DNA from: Acidimicrobiia bacterium
Lineage (GTDB): Bacteria; Actinomycetota; Acidimicrobiia; Spongiisociales; ZC4RG35
Length of the DNA: 64,000 bases
Direction: 5' to 3'
Assembly (NCBI GenBank): GCA_026002975.1
Contig: BPGJ01000001.1
Location: 1-64,000, forward strand
Shown in pieces: positions 27,149 to 36,663 of the stretch (position 1 is its first letter; every line of letters starts with the position of its first letter). The notes under the pieces are model-generated. The model did not search any database and had not been told where the DNA came from. It saw nothing but the letters and a program-made list of their open reading frames with translations. The position numbers and the translations under genes are program-made.

Positions 27149-27377
27149 GAGTGCTCCTCACTCGTTGCCTTTGCGACCGGATTTCCGTCTACCAATTGAC
27201 CGGCCCGGCGCGACCGGTCCTCCACCGTGTCCTTACTGCCTTCGCTCCCGGTCGAGAGCTTCGAGGAGGAACCACTGTGTGCCGACCCGGCCAGCTTATC
27301 ACCTCGCCTGGAAAAGCCAACCGCTCACCCGCGTGAAGCCCCTGGACGCTACGGTCCGAACCTGGTTGGCTGGCCCC

Positions 27378-27974
27378 ATGGTGCTGCTGATGGACATCGG
27401 CGGCGTGCTGATCAAGACTCCGTTCGAGCTGCTCGACGCGGTCGGGAACCCACCGTGGCACGGGCCTTTCGACCCGGAGGCCGATCCCCTCTGGAGGGAC
27501 GTCGTCGAAGGTCGGCTGTCCGAACGCGACTATTGGGATGCCAGGGCCCGCAGCCTGGGTGGCCTCGACCCCCGCGATCCGATCGGCCACCTGTTCCGGA
27601 TCCTGTTCGACCGGCCGGAGGACGAGGTGGTGCGTCCCGAAGTAGCGGGGTTGGTCCGCTCGGTCGAGCGGACCGCAGCCCTGACCAACGACCTGATCCG
27701 TTTCCACGGGCGACGGTGGGTGGAACGCATGCACATCTTCAGGCTGTTCGACCCGATGATCGACCTGTCGTTCGACCGGCACCGCAAGCCGGCCCCCCAA
27801 GCCTTCGAGAAGGCCCTGCGGGCGCTCGAGGTGGAGCCCGACGCGGTGCTCTACGTCGACGACCAGCCCGCCAACGTGACGGCTGCCCGGGCCGCAGGGA
27901 TGGATGCCGTGCTGTTCGACGTGACCGACCCTGGAGCGAGTGTCCGCCTCCTCGAGCGAAGAGTCCGCGGATGA
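27378..27974 (+). CDS. HAD-superfamily hydrolase
   Basis: A 198-residue HAD protein from the ATG at 27378. Motif I is degenerate: MDIGGVLIK keeps the first Asp but has Gly where the second is expected. Motif II is AALTND, the Lys is in DRHRKPAP, and the final acid pair is YVDDQPAN. The preceding 229 bases (27149-27377) show no gene. It overlaps the next HAD gene by ATGA. A more distant relative lies at 29030. Likely a small-molecule phosphatase or dehalogenase; substrate unknown. Confidence 0.75.
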   Translation: MVLLMDIGGVLIKTPFELLDAVGNPPWHGPFDPEADPLWRDVVEGRLSERDYWDARARSLGGLDPRDPIGHLFRILFDRPEDEVVRPEVAGLVRSVERTAALTNDLIRFHGRRWVERMHIFRLFDPMIDLSFDRHRKPAPQAFEKALRALEVEPDAVLYVDDQPANVTAARAAGMDAVLFDVTDPGASVRLLERRVRG

Positions 27975-28591
27975 CGGCCATCCTCTTCGACCTCGACCGG
28001 ACCCTGGTGGACGTCCAGTCGTTCACCGACTACCGAGCAGCCCTCTTGGACCTGAAGGCTCTCGTCGGCTCCCACCCGGAACGGTCGATGCCCGCCACCG
28101 GGTGGAGCAGCGAGACCGTGGCGTGCATGGCCATCCTCTACGAACTGGCCGGAACCGATCTATGGGAGGAGGCCTCCAGGCTGGTGGAGTCCCACGAGTT
28201 GGCGGCGGTCCCGGTCTCGTCTCCGATGCCCGGCCTGGAGCTCGTGGACCAGGTCGTGAGCCGATACCCGACGGCCGTGGTCACGCTCCTCGGTCGGTCG
28301 GCGACAGACGCCGTCCTGGAACTCCACCGCGTCCCGATCCCGGTTCGGGTGGCTCGCAGGGTGGATCTCCGTCCGAAACCCGCTCCCGACCAGCTCCTCG
28401 AGGCTTGTCGTCTATTGGGCGCCGAACCGACGACGGCGATCATGATCGGCGACTCGACCTGGGACCATCAGGCCGCCGTCGCGGCGGGTATGGGTTTCAT
28501 CGGCGTGACCAACCGGGGTCCGTCGGAGTTCCCCCCGGACGCGACGACGGCCCCGGACCTAGCGTCCGCCGTCCGGCGGGTGCTCACATGA
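27971..28591 (+). CDS. HAD-superfamily phosphatase (phosphoglycolate-phosphatase-like)
   Basis: A 206-residue HAD hydrolase with canonical motif I (ILFDLDRTLVD), motif II region AVVTLLGRS, Lys in LRPKPAPDQ and motif IV MIGDSTWDHQAA. The cap domain is alpha-helical. Translationally coupled to the gene before it. Substrate unknown. Confidence 0.8.
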   Translation: MTAILFDLDRTLVDVQSFTDYRAALLDLKALVGSHPERSMPATGWSSETVACMAILYELAGTDLWEEASRLVESHELAAVPVSSPMPGLELVDQVVSRYPTAVVTLLGRSATDAVLELHRVPIPVRVARRVDLRPKPAPDQLLEACRLLGAEPTTAIMIGDSTWDHQAAVAAGMGFIGVTNRGPSEFPPDATTAPDLASAVRRVLT

Positions 28592-28626
28592 CCTGACCGA
28601 CGTTGGAGTCGACATGGGAGGTAGCG

Positions 28627-29052
28627 ATGATCAGACGAGTCCCCGAGCTGACCGCGGAAGCGGCCAGGGCCGTCGTCGATGCAGCCGTCGACCGGGCCGG
28701 CCGGATGGGCGTTCCGGTGGCGGTGGCCGTCGTAGACCGGGCGGGTGAGCTGCTCGCATTCCTGCGGATGGACGGAGCGCCGCTGCTGTCGGTGGGTGTG
28801 GCCCAGGACAAGGCGTGGACGGTCACCGCGTTCGGCCGACCCACCCGCTGGTGGACCGAACTGTTCGCCGCCCAGCCCGAGTTGCGGGCACTGTCCGCCG
28901 GACGACGGCTGATGCCGGTCCCGGGTGGGTGGCCGATCGAGGTCGACGGCGCGGTCGCAGGGGCGGTGGGTGTCAGCGGGGGATCTGCCGAGCAGGACGA
29001 ACAGATCGCTCGGGAAGCCGCCGCCGTCGTCAGCGGTCGAGGAGCATCCTGA
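28627..29052 (+). CDS. GlcG/HbpS-family protein
   Basis: A 141-residue protein from the ATG at 28627 with GGGAGG six bases before it. It has the typical VVDAAVDRAGRMGVPVAVAV, LLAFLRMDGAPLLSV, VAQDKAWTVTAF and the C-terminal GAVGVSGG. Members bind haem, cobalamin or organic ligands and frequently accompany catabolic operons. Its end overlaps the convergent HAD gene by 23 bases at the margin of the aromatic island. Confidence 0.85.
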   Translation: MIRRVPELTAEAARAVVDAAVDRAGRMGVPVAVAVVDRAGELLAFLRMDGAPLLSVGVAQDKAWTVTAFGRPTRWWTELFAAQPELRALSAGRRLMPVPGGWPIEVDGAVAGAVGVSGGSAEQDEQIAREAAAVVSGRGAS

Positions 29053-29644
29053 GCCGGCTGAGGCTGCCCACCTCGTCGGAGACGTCGAACCACACCGCCG
29101 CCATGCCCACCGCCTCGGCTCCCCGACAGTTGACGGGGAGATCGTCCACGAACACGCACTCCCGGGGGCCGCAACCCACCGCCCGGGCGGCCTCCAGGTA
29201 GGGCAACGGATCCGGTTTCCTGGCGACCAGCTCCGCCACGTCGACCAGGGCGTCGAAGAGACCCGAATACTCCCAGGTCGTCCGCCAGTCGGGGCCGAGC
29301 CACCGGCTGGCATCGTTGGTGAGCACCACCTGTCTGATGTCCTCCCTGCGGAGCTCCTCCACCATGGCCACTACGTCCGACCTGATCGCGGTCTCCCAGT
29401 GGAACCGTCGGTACAGCTCGGCGTCCACTCCTACAGACCGGAGTCGGTCCTGCACCCTGCGGACGTACTCCGCCTCGTCCATGCGGCCTTCGGCCATCGC
29501 TCGGTAGTCGGCATCGGGAACCGGTCCGGTCGGCCCGAGAGGGAGGCCGTCCAACCAACCTTCGGCTCGCGCCTGATCGACGAGGAGTTCGGTGAAGTAC
29601 CTGTAGAGGACCCCGCCCATGTCCCAGACGACCGCCCTGTTCAT
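29030..29644 (-). CDS. HAD-superfamily hydrolase, last gene of the lower meta-pathway operon
   Basis: A 204-residue HAD protein; ATG 29644 overlaps the Rieske ferredoxin stop. Motif I WDMGGVLYR, motif II VVLTND, Lys in VARKPDP and acidic motif VFVDDLPVN. Gly replaces the second motif-I Asp, as in the protein at 27378. Position at the end of the aromatic operon raises the possibility that it removes phosphate from a pathway intermediate, but nothing in the sequence proves this. Confidence 0.75.
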   Translation of the reverse strand: MNRAVVWDMGGVLYRYFTELLVDQARAEGWLDGLPLGPTGPVPDADYRAMAEGRMDEAEYVRRVQDRLRSVGVDAELYRRFHWETAIRSDVVAMVEELRREDIRQVVLTNDASRWLGPDWRTTWEYSGLFDALVDVAELVARKPDPLPYLEAARAVGCGPRECVFVDDLPVNCRGAEAVGMAAVWFDVSDEVGSLSRLRMLLDR

Positions 29645-30003
29645 GGTTGGCGCCTCCACTCCCGGGCGTGACGCAGCAGGACCTGACGAATCGAAGCCGT
29701 CTCCGGCTCGGGCAACTCGATCCACACCCGGCCGTCGACCACCTCGCAGGGCACCTCGCTGAGGCCGATGGTCGGATCGGCCACGAGACGCCCATCGGAG
29801 ATTCGATAGCGCCAGAAGTGGGCGGGACAGGTCATCACGCCGTCCGAAATCCGGGCACCTTCGAACGACGACCCGCGGTGGAGGCAGCGGTTCTCGAACG
29901 CTCGGACTCCGTCTTCGGTCCGGACGACCACCACCCGACCGTCGGCGGCCACTACCGCCTTCGACTCTGGGAGATCATCCAGGCGGCCCGCCTCGACCCT
30001 CAT
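29641..30003 (-). CDS. Rieske [2Fe-2S] ferredoxin
   Basis: A 120-residue protein with one Rieske cluster: CLHRG and, about 17 residues later, CPAHFW, giving the two Cys and two His ligands. The size fits the stand-alone ferredoxins that feed ring-hydroxylating oxygenases. Both ends overlap neighbours by ATGA. The nearest oxygenase, at 43391 in the divergent operon, has no other electron carrier nearby, so this is its likely partner. A reductase is not seen. Confidence 0.88.
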   Translation of the reverse strand: MRVEAGRLDDLPESKAVVAADGRVVVVRTEDGVRAFENRCLHRGSSFEGARISDGVMTCPAHFWRYRISDGRLVADPTIGLSEVPCEVVDGRVWIELPEPETASIRQVLLRHAREWRRQP

Positions 30004-31451
30004 CGGGGAAACTTGATCACCACGGCCTTGGCTTCCGTGAAGAAATCGTACGAATAGTCGCCCCCTTCGCGACCGAGTCCGGAGTCCTTGTAGCCACCGA
30101 ACGGGGCACGCAGATCCCTCACGAAGAAGCAGTTGACCCACATGGTCCCCGTCTTCACCCCCCTGGCGACCCGGTGGGCCGTGTCGAGATCCCGGGTCCA
30201 GACCATGCCCGCCAGTCCGAACCTCGACTCGTTGGCGATCCGGATCGCCTCGTCGACCTCCTCGAACGGCATGATCATCTCCACCGGCCCGAATATCTCC
30301 TCCTGGCAGACCCTCATCGAGTTGTCGGCGTCGGTGAACACGGTCGGCTGCAGGTAGTTCCCTTCGGCCAACGGCCCGTCGTCGAGGCGCCGGCCACCGG
30401 TGACCAGCTTGGCTCCCTCCTGCTGAGCCAGCTCGATGTAGGAGAGAACCTTGTCCAGGTGTTCGGCTGAGACCAAAGGACCCATCTCCGTGTCGGGCGA
30501 CAGCGGGTTTCCGACCCGTATGCTCTCGGCTCTCTCCACGAACCGGGAGACGAACTCGTCGTAGATGGGTCGTTGCACCAGCAGGCGGGATCCGGCGAGG
30601 CACACCTCTCCCTGGTTGGTGAAGATCCCTCTGATCGATCCGGCCACCGCCGCGTCGAGGTCGGCGTCGGCGCACACGATGTTGGCCGACTTGCCGCCCA
30701 TCTCGAACGACAACTTCTTCAGGGTGGGGGCGGCCTTGGCCATGATGATCCGGCCGGTGGCCGACTCCCCGGTGAAGGTGATGGCGTCGACGTCGGGATG
30801 AACGGTCAGCGCCTCCCCGGCCGAGTCCGGCCCGAAACCGTGGACGACGTTGAACACCCCGGGTGGTACGTCTACCTCGGCGAAGATCTCCGCCAGGATC
30901 GAGGCGGTGATCGGGGATTGCTCGGCGGGTTTGGCGACCACGGTGCACCCGAAGGCCAGAGCCGGAGCCACCTTCCAGGTGAGGAGCATCAGCGGGAAGT
31001 TCCAGGGCGAGATCGCACCCACCACCCCGACCGGTTCCCGGAGTTCGTAGGTGAACACACCATCCCAGGGACGGTCCCAGGCCTTGGACCCGACCTGGCA
31101 GGCATATTCGGCGAAGAACCGGAAGTTGTAGGCGGCCCGGGGTACGTCCTTGGTCTTGGCGTCCGAGATGGGTTTGCCCATGTCACGGGTCTCCCATTCA
31201 GCCAGCTCGTCGGCCCGTTCCTCGATCCGGTCGGCCACCGCCAACAGGAAGCGTTTGCGCTCCGATGGGGCCATGGTCGACCAGGACTCGAAGGCGTTGC
31301 GGGCGGCCTTCACGGCTTTCTCGACGTCGGCTGCACCGCCTTCGGCGACTGTGGCGATCGCACGGTTGTCGATCGGGCTGATCGACTCGAAGGTCCTGCC
31401 GTCGACCGAGTCGACGAAACGACCCCCGATGAAGTGCTCGACCTGTCTCAT
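30000..31451 (-). CDS. 2-hydroxymuconic semialdehyde dehydrogenase-like aldehyde dehydrogenase
   Basis: A 483-residue enzyme: SPWNFPLMLLTWKVAPALA, ITFTGESATGRIIM, catalytic Glu in FEMGGKSAN and catalytic Cys in NQGEVCLAGSRL. GEVCLAG is characteristic of the XylG/DmpC/HpaE branch. It oxidises the ring-cleavage semialdehyde to the 4-oxalocrotonate form, and the next gene upstream is the tautomerase for that product. ATGA coupling on both sides. Confidence 0.9.
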   Translation of the reverse strand: MRQVEHFIGGRFVDSVDGRTFESISPIDNRAIATVAEGGAADVEKAVKAARNAFESWSTMAPSERKRFLLAVADRIEERADELAEWETRDMGKPISDAKTKDVPRAAYNFRFFAEYACQVGSKAWDRPWDGVFTYELREPVGVVGAISPWNFPLMLLTWKVAPALAFGCTVVAKPAEQSPITASILAEIFAEVDVPPGVFNVVHGFGPDSAGEALTVHPDVDAITFTGESATGRIIMAKAAPTLKKLSFEMGGKSANIVCADADLDAAVAGSIRGIFTNQGEVCLAGSRLLVQRPIYDEFVSRFVERAESIRVGNPLSPDTEMGPLVSAEHLDKVLSYIELAQQEGAKLVTGGRRLDDGPLAEGNYLQPTVFTDADNSMRVCQEEIFGPVEMIMPFEEVDEAIRIANESRFGLAGMVWTRDLDTAHRVARGVKTGTMWVNCFFVRDLRAPFGGYKDSGLGREGGDYSYDFFTEAKAVVIKFPR

Positions 31452-31660
31452 CTCTCGGCCCTCCTCCGCTCTTCCAGGACGACCCTCCAGGGTTTGCCTC
31501 CCACCCCGTACTGGTGGGGGGCCATCTCGTTGACGACGACCCGAACCGTGTCTATGGGGGCGTCCAACGTGTCGGCTATCGCCCGTGACACCGCCGAGAT
31601 CATCGCTTCGATCTTTTCGGGGGGTCGTCCTTCCATCATGTCGATTCGCACCAGCGGCAT
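31448..31660 (-). CDS. 4-oxalocrotonate tautomerase
   Basis: A 70-residue protein starting MPLVRIDMMEGRPPEKIEAM; the Pro exposed after Met removal is the catalytic base, and Arg at about position 40 is present. Length is slightly above the usual 62 because of a basic tail. It isomerises 4-oxalocrotonate before decarboxylation (oxidative branch of meta-cleavage). Confidence 0.92.
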   Translation of the reverse strand: MPLVRIDMMEGRPPEKIEAMISAVSRAIADTLDAPIDTVRVVVNEMAPHQYGVGGKPWRVVLEERRRAER

Positions 31661-31675
31661 GGTTCCTCCTGTTCC

Positions 31676-32434
31676 CTATTCGACGGTCAACCTCACCGAA
31701 CCCAGACGGTCGAACTCGGCGATCACCTCCATACCTCGGCGGAGATCGACCGGTGCGGTCAGCCCAGCGGACAGGACGACTTGGCCGGGCATGAGGGGCT
31801 CGCCGCGGCTGTTGACCAGCCAGGCCACCGCCCGGGCCGGGTGGTCGAGCACGGCCGCTCCAGCCGCCGTCTCCCCGGGGTCTCCGTCGGCGAAGAGAAC
31901 GACCCCGATGAGCCGAAGGTCCAGCCCGTCGACGGGGTGAGGGTCGCCCAGGGCGAAGTTGGCCGCCGAGGAGTTGTCGGCGATGTTGTCCAGGGCGGCG
32001 AACCGAAAGTCGATGAACCGGGAGTCGACCACCTCCAGGCAGGGGATGACCTTCTCGGTTGCGGCCATCACGTCGAAGGCGGAGGCCGAGGGTCGGATCT
32101 CTTCGCCGATCAGGAACGCTATCTCGGGTTCCACCTTGGGGTGGATCAGCCGCTCCCAAGGGACGGGGCCGGTGAGCAGCATGGCGTCGGTCAGCACCCC
32201 GTAGTTGGGGTGGGACACACCCATGGCTCGTTGCATGGCGCGGGAGGTGAAGCCCAGCTTGGCCCCGACCACCCGTTCGCCCTCGGAGATCCGCAAGGAG
32301 AGCCCGTACTGCTGGATCCGATACGCCTCCTCCAGGGTCAGGTCACCGAACCCCTCGGTCAGGGGCTCGATGGGCCGCCGGTCGATCCTGGCGCGGTGCA
32401 GCTCTGTAGCGAGTCGTCGGACGTCTACCGGCAT
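31676..32434 (-). CDS. 4-oxalocrotonate decarboxylase / 2-keto-4-pentenoate hydratase family protein (paralogue 1)
   Basis: A 252-residue FAH-like protein from the ATG at 32434. Conserved pieces are GAKLGFTSRAMQRAMGV, the metal-binding HPKVEPEIAFLIGEEI and ATEKVIPCLEVVDSR. Decarboxylase and hydratase of the pathway are homologous and cannot be told apart by eye; adjacency to the tautomerase favours the decarboxylase. It overlaps paralogue 2 by ten bases. Confidence 0.82.
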   Translation of the reverse strand: MPVDVRRLATELHRARIDRRPIEPLTEGFGDLTLEEAYRIQQYGLSLRISEGERVVGAKLGFTSRAMQRAMGVSHPNYGVLTDAMLLTGPVPWERLIHPKVEPEIAFLIGEEIRPSASAFDVMAATEKVIPCLEVVDSRFIDFRFAALDNIADNSSAANFALGDPHPVDGLDLRLIGVVLFADGDPGETAAGAAVLDHPARAVAWLVNSRGEPLMPGQVVLSAGLTAPVDLRRGMEVIAEFDRLGSVRLTVE

Positions 32435-33177
32435 GGGAGAGTGAGGGTGCCGATCCTGTCGAGTTCGACAGTGACGGTGTCGCCGGGTTGGATAGGGACT
32501 GCTTCGGTGAGGGCTCCGGCCAAGACGATGGTGCCGGGTTCGAGGTGGTGTCCTCGTTGGGTGAGCCGGTTGGCGGCCCAGGCGACCGCGGCGGCGGGGT
32601 GGCCGAGCACGGCGGCGCCGGCGGCGGTGGCTATGGTTTCGCCGTTTTTGGTGAATACGCATCCGACGGTGCGGAGGTCGATGCCGGTCGGGTCGACGGG
32701 GTCGCCGAGGAGGAACCGTCCGGCGGAGGCGTCGTCGGCGATGACGTGGGGGAGGGTGAACCGGTATCCGGCGTATCTGGAGTCGAGGATGTCGAAGGCG
32801 CAGAACACGGCGTCGGTGGCGGCCATCACGTGGGTGGCGGTCAGGTTGGGGCCGGCTAGTTTCTTTCCCAGGAGGAAACCGATCTCGGGTTCGGCTCTGG
32901 GTTGGATCAGCTCGGAGCAGGTCAGCGGCTGGCCGATGTCGAGCTGCATCCAGTCGACCAGCCACCCGTACAGCGGCTCGGACACGTTCATCTGGGTTTG
33001 TTTGGCTCGGCTGGTGAGCCCCAACTTGAGGGCCTTGGGGGTGCCTCCCAACAGCTCCACCAGTCTCTCCTGCACCCGGTAGGCGGTTTCAGGGTCGTCC
33101 AGGTCGGGGTCGGGGGTGGTGGCTCGACGGTTCTGGATCGCTTCGAACAGCCGGCGGGCCAGGTCGTCGACGTTCAC
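32425..33177 (-). CDS. 4-oxalocrotonate decarboxylase / 2-keto-4-pentenoate hydratase family protein (paralogue 2)
   Basis: A 250-residue member: [33 protein letters not shown] and [12 protein letters not shown]. Same fold and metal ligands as paralogues 1 and 3. ATGA-type overlap with the aldolase. A meta pathway needs one hydratase and one decarboxylase, so one of the three copies is extra or serves a different ring substituent. Confidence 0.82.
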   Translation of the reverse strand: MNVDDLARRLFEAIQNRRATTPDPDLDDPETAYRVQERLVELLGGTPKALKLGLTSRAKQTQMNVSEPLYGWLVDWMQLDIGQPLTCSELIQPRAEPEIGFLLGKKLAGPNLTATHVMAATDAVFCAFDILDSRYAGYRFTLPHVIADDASAGRFLLGDPVDPTGIDLRTVGCVFTKNGETIATAAGAAVLGHPAAAVAWAANRLTQRGHHLEPGTIVLAGALTEAVPIQPGDTVTVELDRIGTLTLPCR

Positions 33178-34190
33178 GATCCCTGCCTCTGTCTGCGGGC
33201 CAGCTCGACCGCCACGTCGATGATCATGTCTTCCTGGCCTCCCACCACCTTGCGGCGTCCCAACTCCAACAGGATGTCCTTGGCGTCGACTCCGTAACGC
33301 TCCGCGGCTCGTTTGGCGTGCAGCAGGAACGACCCGTACACCCCGGCGTAGCCCAGAAGCAGCCCGTCCCGGTCGATCACCCCCTGGTCGGGACGGATGG
33401 GACGAACCACCTCCTCGGCGGCGTCCATCACCGCCAGAGGATCCACCCCGGTGGGTATCCCAGAGCGTTCACACACCGCCACCAGGATCTCGGTGGGACA
33501 GTTACCCGCCCCCGCACCCAAACCGGTGGTGCAGCCGTCCAACTGGTCGACCCCCTCCTCCAACGCAGCCAAAGAGTTCGCCACCGCCAACGACAGGTTG
33601 TTGTGGGCGTGCAAACCCACCTGACAACCCAGCTTCTCCTTCAACAGCCCCACCCGACGACGGGCATCCTCTATGGTCATAGCCCCCGCCGAGTCCACCA
33701 CATACACACAGTCCGCCCCATAAGACTCCATCAGCTTCGCCTGAGCCAGCAGGTCCTCCGGTTCGATCATGTGGGCCATCATCAGAAACCCCACCGCCTC
33801 CATCCCCAGCTCCTTAGCCAACCCGATGTGCTGCTGAGAGATGTCCGCCTCCGTGCAATGGGTCGCGATCCGAGCCACCGACGCGCCGATCTCCGCCGCC
33901 TTCCGCAGATCCTCCCTGACCCCGATCCCGGGGAGGAGCAACACCGCGATCTTCGCCCGCCGAGCGGTCTCCACCGCCACCCGCAAAAGCTTCATCTCGT
34001 CTGTGCCGCTGAACCCGTAGTTGAACGACGAACCCCCCAAACCGTCGCCGTGGGAAACCTCGATCACCGGCACCCCCGCCCGGTCCAACGCCGCCACCAC
34101 CGACCGCACCTGCTCCTCGGTGAACCGATGCGCCACCGCATGCGACCCGTCCCTCAACGTCGAGTCGGTGAGACGGAAACGGGCCGTCAC
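33174..34190 (-). CDS. 4-hydroxy-2-oxovalerate aldolase
   Basis: A 338-residue DRE-TIM metallolyase. [15 protein letters not shown] holds the Arg-Asp pair, [16 protein letters not shown] the metal-binding His pair, and [19 protein letters not shown] is diagnostic of DmpG/MhpE. It splits 4-hydroxy-2-oxovalerate into pyruvate and acetaldehyde and channels the aldehyde to the partner dehydrogenase encoded immediately upstream. GTG start overlaps that gene's stop. Confidence 0.93.
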   Translation of the reverse strand: MTARFRLTDSTLRDGSHAVAHRFTEEQVRSVVAALDRAGVPVIEVSHGDGLGGSSFNYGFSGTDEMKLLRVAVETARRAKIAVLLLPGIGVREDLRKAAEIGASVARIATHCTEADISQQHIGLAKELGMEAVGFLMMAHMIEPEDLLAQAKLMESYGADCVYVVDSAGAMTIEDARRRVGLLKEKLGCQVGLHAHNNLSLAVANSLAALEEGVDQLDGCTTGLGAGAGNCPTEILVAVCERSGIPTGVDPLAVMDAAEEVVRPIRPDQGVIDRDGLLLGYAGVYGSFLLHAKRAAERYGVDAKDILLELGRRKVVGGQEDMIIDVAVELARRQRQGS

Positions 34191-35099
34191 CGCTCCACCC
34201 CCACCAGCTCCTCAGCCAACGCCTCACCCACCCGAACCGCCGAAGCCGTCATGATGTCCAGATTCCCCGCATACGGCGGGAAGAAATCCCCCGCCCCCCT
34301 CCACCTCCAACAACACCACCACCCGGGCCGGCACCACCCCACCAGGAGTCTCGAACCGGTCATACTCGAACACAGGATCCGACTTCAACCGATACCCCGG
34401 CACATACGACGCCACCTCAGCCACCATCTCCAAGATCGACGAAGCCACCGCTTCCTCGTCGAACCCCTCCCCCAACCCACAGAACACGGTGTTCCTCATC
34501 AAGATCGGCGGCTCCGCCGGATTCAGAACGATGATCGCCTTCCCATGCTCAGCCCCCCCAACCTCCACCAACGCCCACCCGGTGGTCTGAGTGAACTCGT
34601 CGATGTTCTGCCTGGTCCCCGGACCCGCCGAACGCGATGCCACCGTCGACACGATCTCCGCATAAGGAACCCGACACACCCGAGAAACCGCATACACGAT
34701 CGGCACCGTCGCCTGCCCCCCACAGGTGATCAGATTCACATTCGGAGCATCCAAATGCTCCCCCATATTCACCGGCGGCACCACCGGCGGACCCAACCGG
34801 GCCGGCGTCAAATCCACCGCCCGCAACCCGGCCGCCTCATACCTCGGCGCGTTCAGCCGATGCACCCAAGCCGACGTCGCCTCGAACACCACATCCACCT
34901 CATCCGCCCGCCCCAACAGCCAATCCACACCCCCATGGGACGCCTCCACCCCCCGCTCCCGAGCCAACCTCAAACCCTCCGAATCCGGGTCGATCCCCAC
35001 CATCGCCACCAGCTCCAACAGAGGAGACCGCGACAACTTGAACATCAAATCCGTACCGATGTTCCCCGACCCGACGATCGCACAACGCAGCACACCCAC
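34187..35099 (-). pseudogene. Acetaldehyde dehydrogenase (acylating), interrupted by one frameshift near its end
   Basis: The main frame starts [20 protein letters not shown] and has the catalytic Cys in [17 protein letters not shown] and [17 protein letters not shown]. At a run of six G (34294-34299, minus strand) the frame changes; deleting one G restores the expected C-terminus [20 protein letters not shown] ending at 34187, overlapping the aldolase start. The uncorrected frame ends in unrelated residues at 34224. It converts acetaldehyde to acetyl-CoA in complex with the aldolase. Confidence 0.9.
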
Positions 35100-35108
35100 C
35101 TCCTCACA

Positions 35109-35882
35109 TCACACGAACCGGACAGTCACCCCACCCAGCCGATCGAACTCCGCCCGAACCACATCCCCCGCCGACACCCCAAACGCCCCATGCAACGACC
35201 CGGTCATCACGAACCAACCCGCCTCCAACCTCTCCCCCAACCCCGCCAACGTGTTCGCCAACCAAGCCACCGCCCGCAACGGACCACCCAAAGCCGCCGC
35301 CCCCGCCCCAGTAGCCATCACCTCCCCATTCCGATAGATCACCATCCCACACAGCCGCGGATCCCACCCCGCCAAACCCACCACCCTCGACCCCAACACC
35401 GTCGCCGCCGACGACGCCAAGTCCGCGATCGTGTCCGCCAGCCGTATCCGCCAACCCTCGATCCGGCTGTCCACCACCTCCAAAGCCGCCACCGCCCCAC
35501 CCACCGCCGAAGCCGCCTCCACCGCCGTCACCCCCGGACCCTCCAACGGCCGAGACAACACCAACGCCACCTCGGCCTCCACACGAGGCTGAATCAACCC
35601 CGACACCGACAAACACGCCCCATCGTCGAACACCATCGACGACAACACCGGCCCATAATCCGGCTCATCCACCCCGAACATCTCCTGCATCGGCCTCGAC
35701 GTCAAACCCAACTTGAAACCAACCACCCGACCACCCTCCCCCAACAACAACGACACCAACTCCCGCTGCACCGCATACGCCTCCCCCACCGACATCGACG
35801 GGAACTCATCCGTCAACGGAGCAACCGGACGCACCTCCCGCCGCGCCCTGAACAACCGAGCCGCCAACTCAGCCGCGTCCAC
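35109..35882 (-). CDS. 2-keto-4-pentenoate hydratase family protein (paralogue 3)
   Basis: A 257-residue member: GFKLGLTSRPMQEMFGV, IQPRVEAEVALVLSRPL and ALEVVDSRIEGWRI. Its place next to acetaldehyde dehydrogenase and aldolase matches the usual hydratase-dehydrogenase-aldolase order, so it is the best candidate for the true hydratase. Codon use is G/T-rich at third positions (many TTG, GTG, GGT), unlike the genes to either side. Confidence 0.85.
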   Translation of the reverse strand: MDAAELAARLFRARREVRPVAPLTDEFPSMSVGEAYAVQRELVSLLLGEGGRVVGFKLGLTSRPMQEMFGVDEPDYGPVLSSMVFDDGACLSVSGLIQPRVEAEVALVLSRPLEGPGVTAVEAASAVGGAVAALEVVDSRIEGWRIRLADTIADLASSAATVLGSRVVGLAGWDPRLCGMVIYRNGEVMATGAGAAALGGPLRAVAWLANTLAGLGERLEAGWFVMTGSLHGAFGVSAGDVVRAEFDRLGGVTVRFV

Positions 35883-35898
35883 ACCGCCTCCTCATGGT

Positions 35899-36663
35899 CT
35901 ATGGTCTCCAGCCCAGCCTCCGGGAGGCGGCGGCGGCCGCCTCCATGACCGCGTAGATCACCTGATGCATCTGCGGGTCCATGCGGGGGGCGGGTCCCGC
36001 CACCCCCATCGCAGCGACCACCCGACCCAACCGGTCGCGAATGGGCGCCGCAACGCTGAGGATCCCCACCTCGGACTCGTTGAGGTTTTGGGAGTAGCCC
36101 CTCTCGCGTACCTCCTCCAGCTCCTTGCGGAGGAGTTGAGGGTCGGTGATGGTGAAGGGTGTCTTGGCGGGGAGATCCCAGCCGTCCAGCACTCGGTCCA
36201 GCTCGACCCGCGGCAGGTGGGCGAGCAGCACCTTCCCGGTCCCGGTGCAGTGGGCCCAGTTCCTGCGGCCGACCTCGAGGAACAGGCGAAGCGTGTTGGG
36301 ACTCTCGATCCGCTCCACATAGACGACCTCACGGCCGTCGAGCACCGCCACGTGGGCGGTCTCACCGGTGCGGTTCCTCAATTCGGTCAAGGGAACGATG
36401 ACAGCCTCGTGCAGGTCGAGCTGCTTGGCCACCGCCGCGCTCAGGTCGTACACCGCCAGCCCGAGACGATATCGGCCCGAGTCGGGGTCTTGTTCCAGCA
36501 GATGCTCGGCCGCCAAGGTCGCCACCAGACGGTGGACGGTGGACTTGCTGAGTCCCAGCCGTCTGGACAGCTCCGAGACGCCCAGGAGGCGCTCCTTGCC
36601 GGTGAACTCCTTGAGCAGCCGGGCTGCGTTCCTGACCGAGGTGAGCAGGGTCCGGTCACTCAT
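35899..36663 (-). CDS. IclR-family transcriptional regulator
   Basis: A 254-residue regulator. The winged helix is RNAARLLKEFTGKERLLGVS followed by ELSRRLGLSKSTVHRLVATL; the effector domain has GETAHVAVLDGREVVYVERI and LAVAAPIRD-like VGILSVAAPIRDRLG. It lies within the lower meta operon and is the obvious candidate to bind the paired operator-like sites at 37367-37456 and respond to an aromatic intermediate. Confidence 0.92.
   Translation of the reverse strand: MSDRTLLTSVRNAARLLKEFTGKERLLGVSELSRRLGLSKSTVHRLVATLAAEHLLEQDPDSGRYRLGLAVYDLSAAVAKQLDLHEAVIVPLTELRNRTGETAHVAVLDGREVVYVERIESPNTLRLFLEVGRRNWAHCTGTGKVLLAHLPRVELDRVLDGWDLPAKTPFTITDPQLLRKELEEVRERGYSQNLNESEVGILSVAAPIRDRLGRVVAAMGVAGPAPRMDPQMHQVIYAVMEAAAAASRRLGWRP

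Noticed and set aside
33318-35948. An 876-codon plus-strand open frame opposite the hydratase, dehydrogenase and aldolase genes
   Set aside because: The translation is Arg/His/Pro/Gln low-complexity and the minus-strand genes are clearly homologous to known enzymes. The long frame reflects the G/T-rich coding strand.
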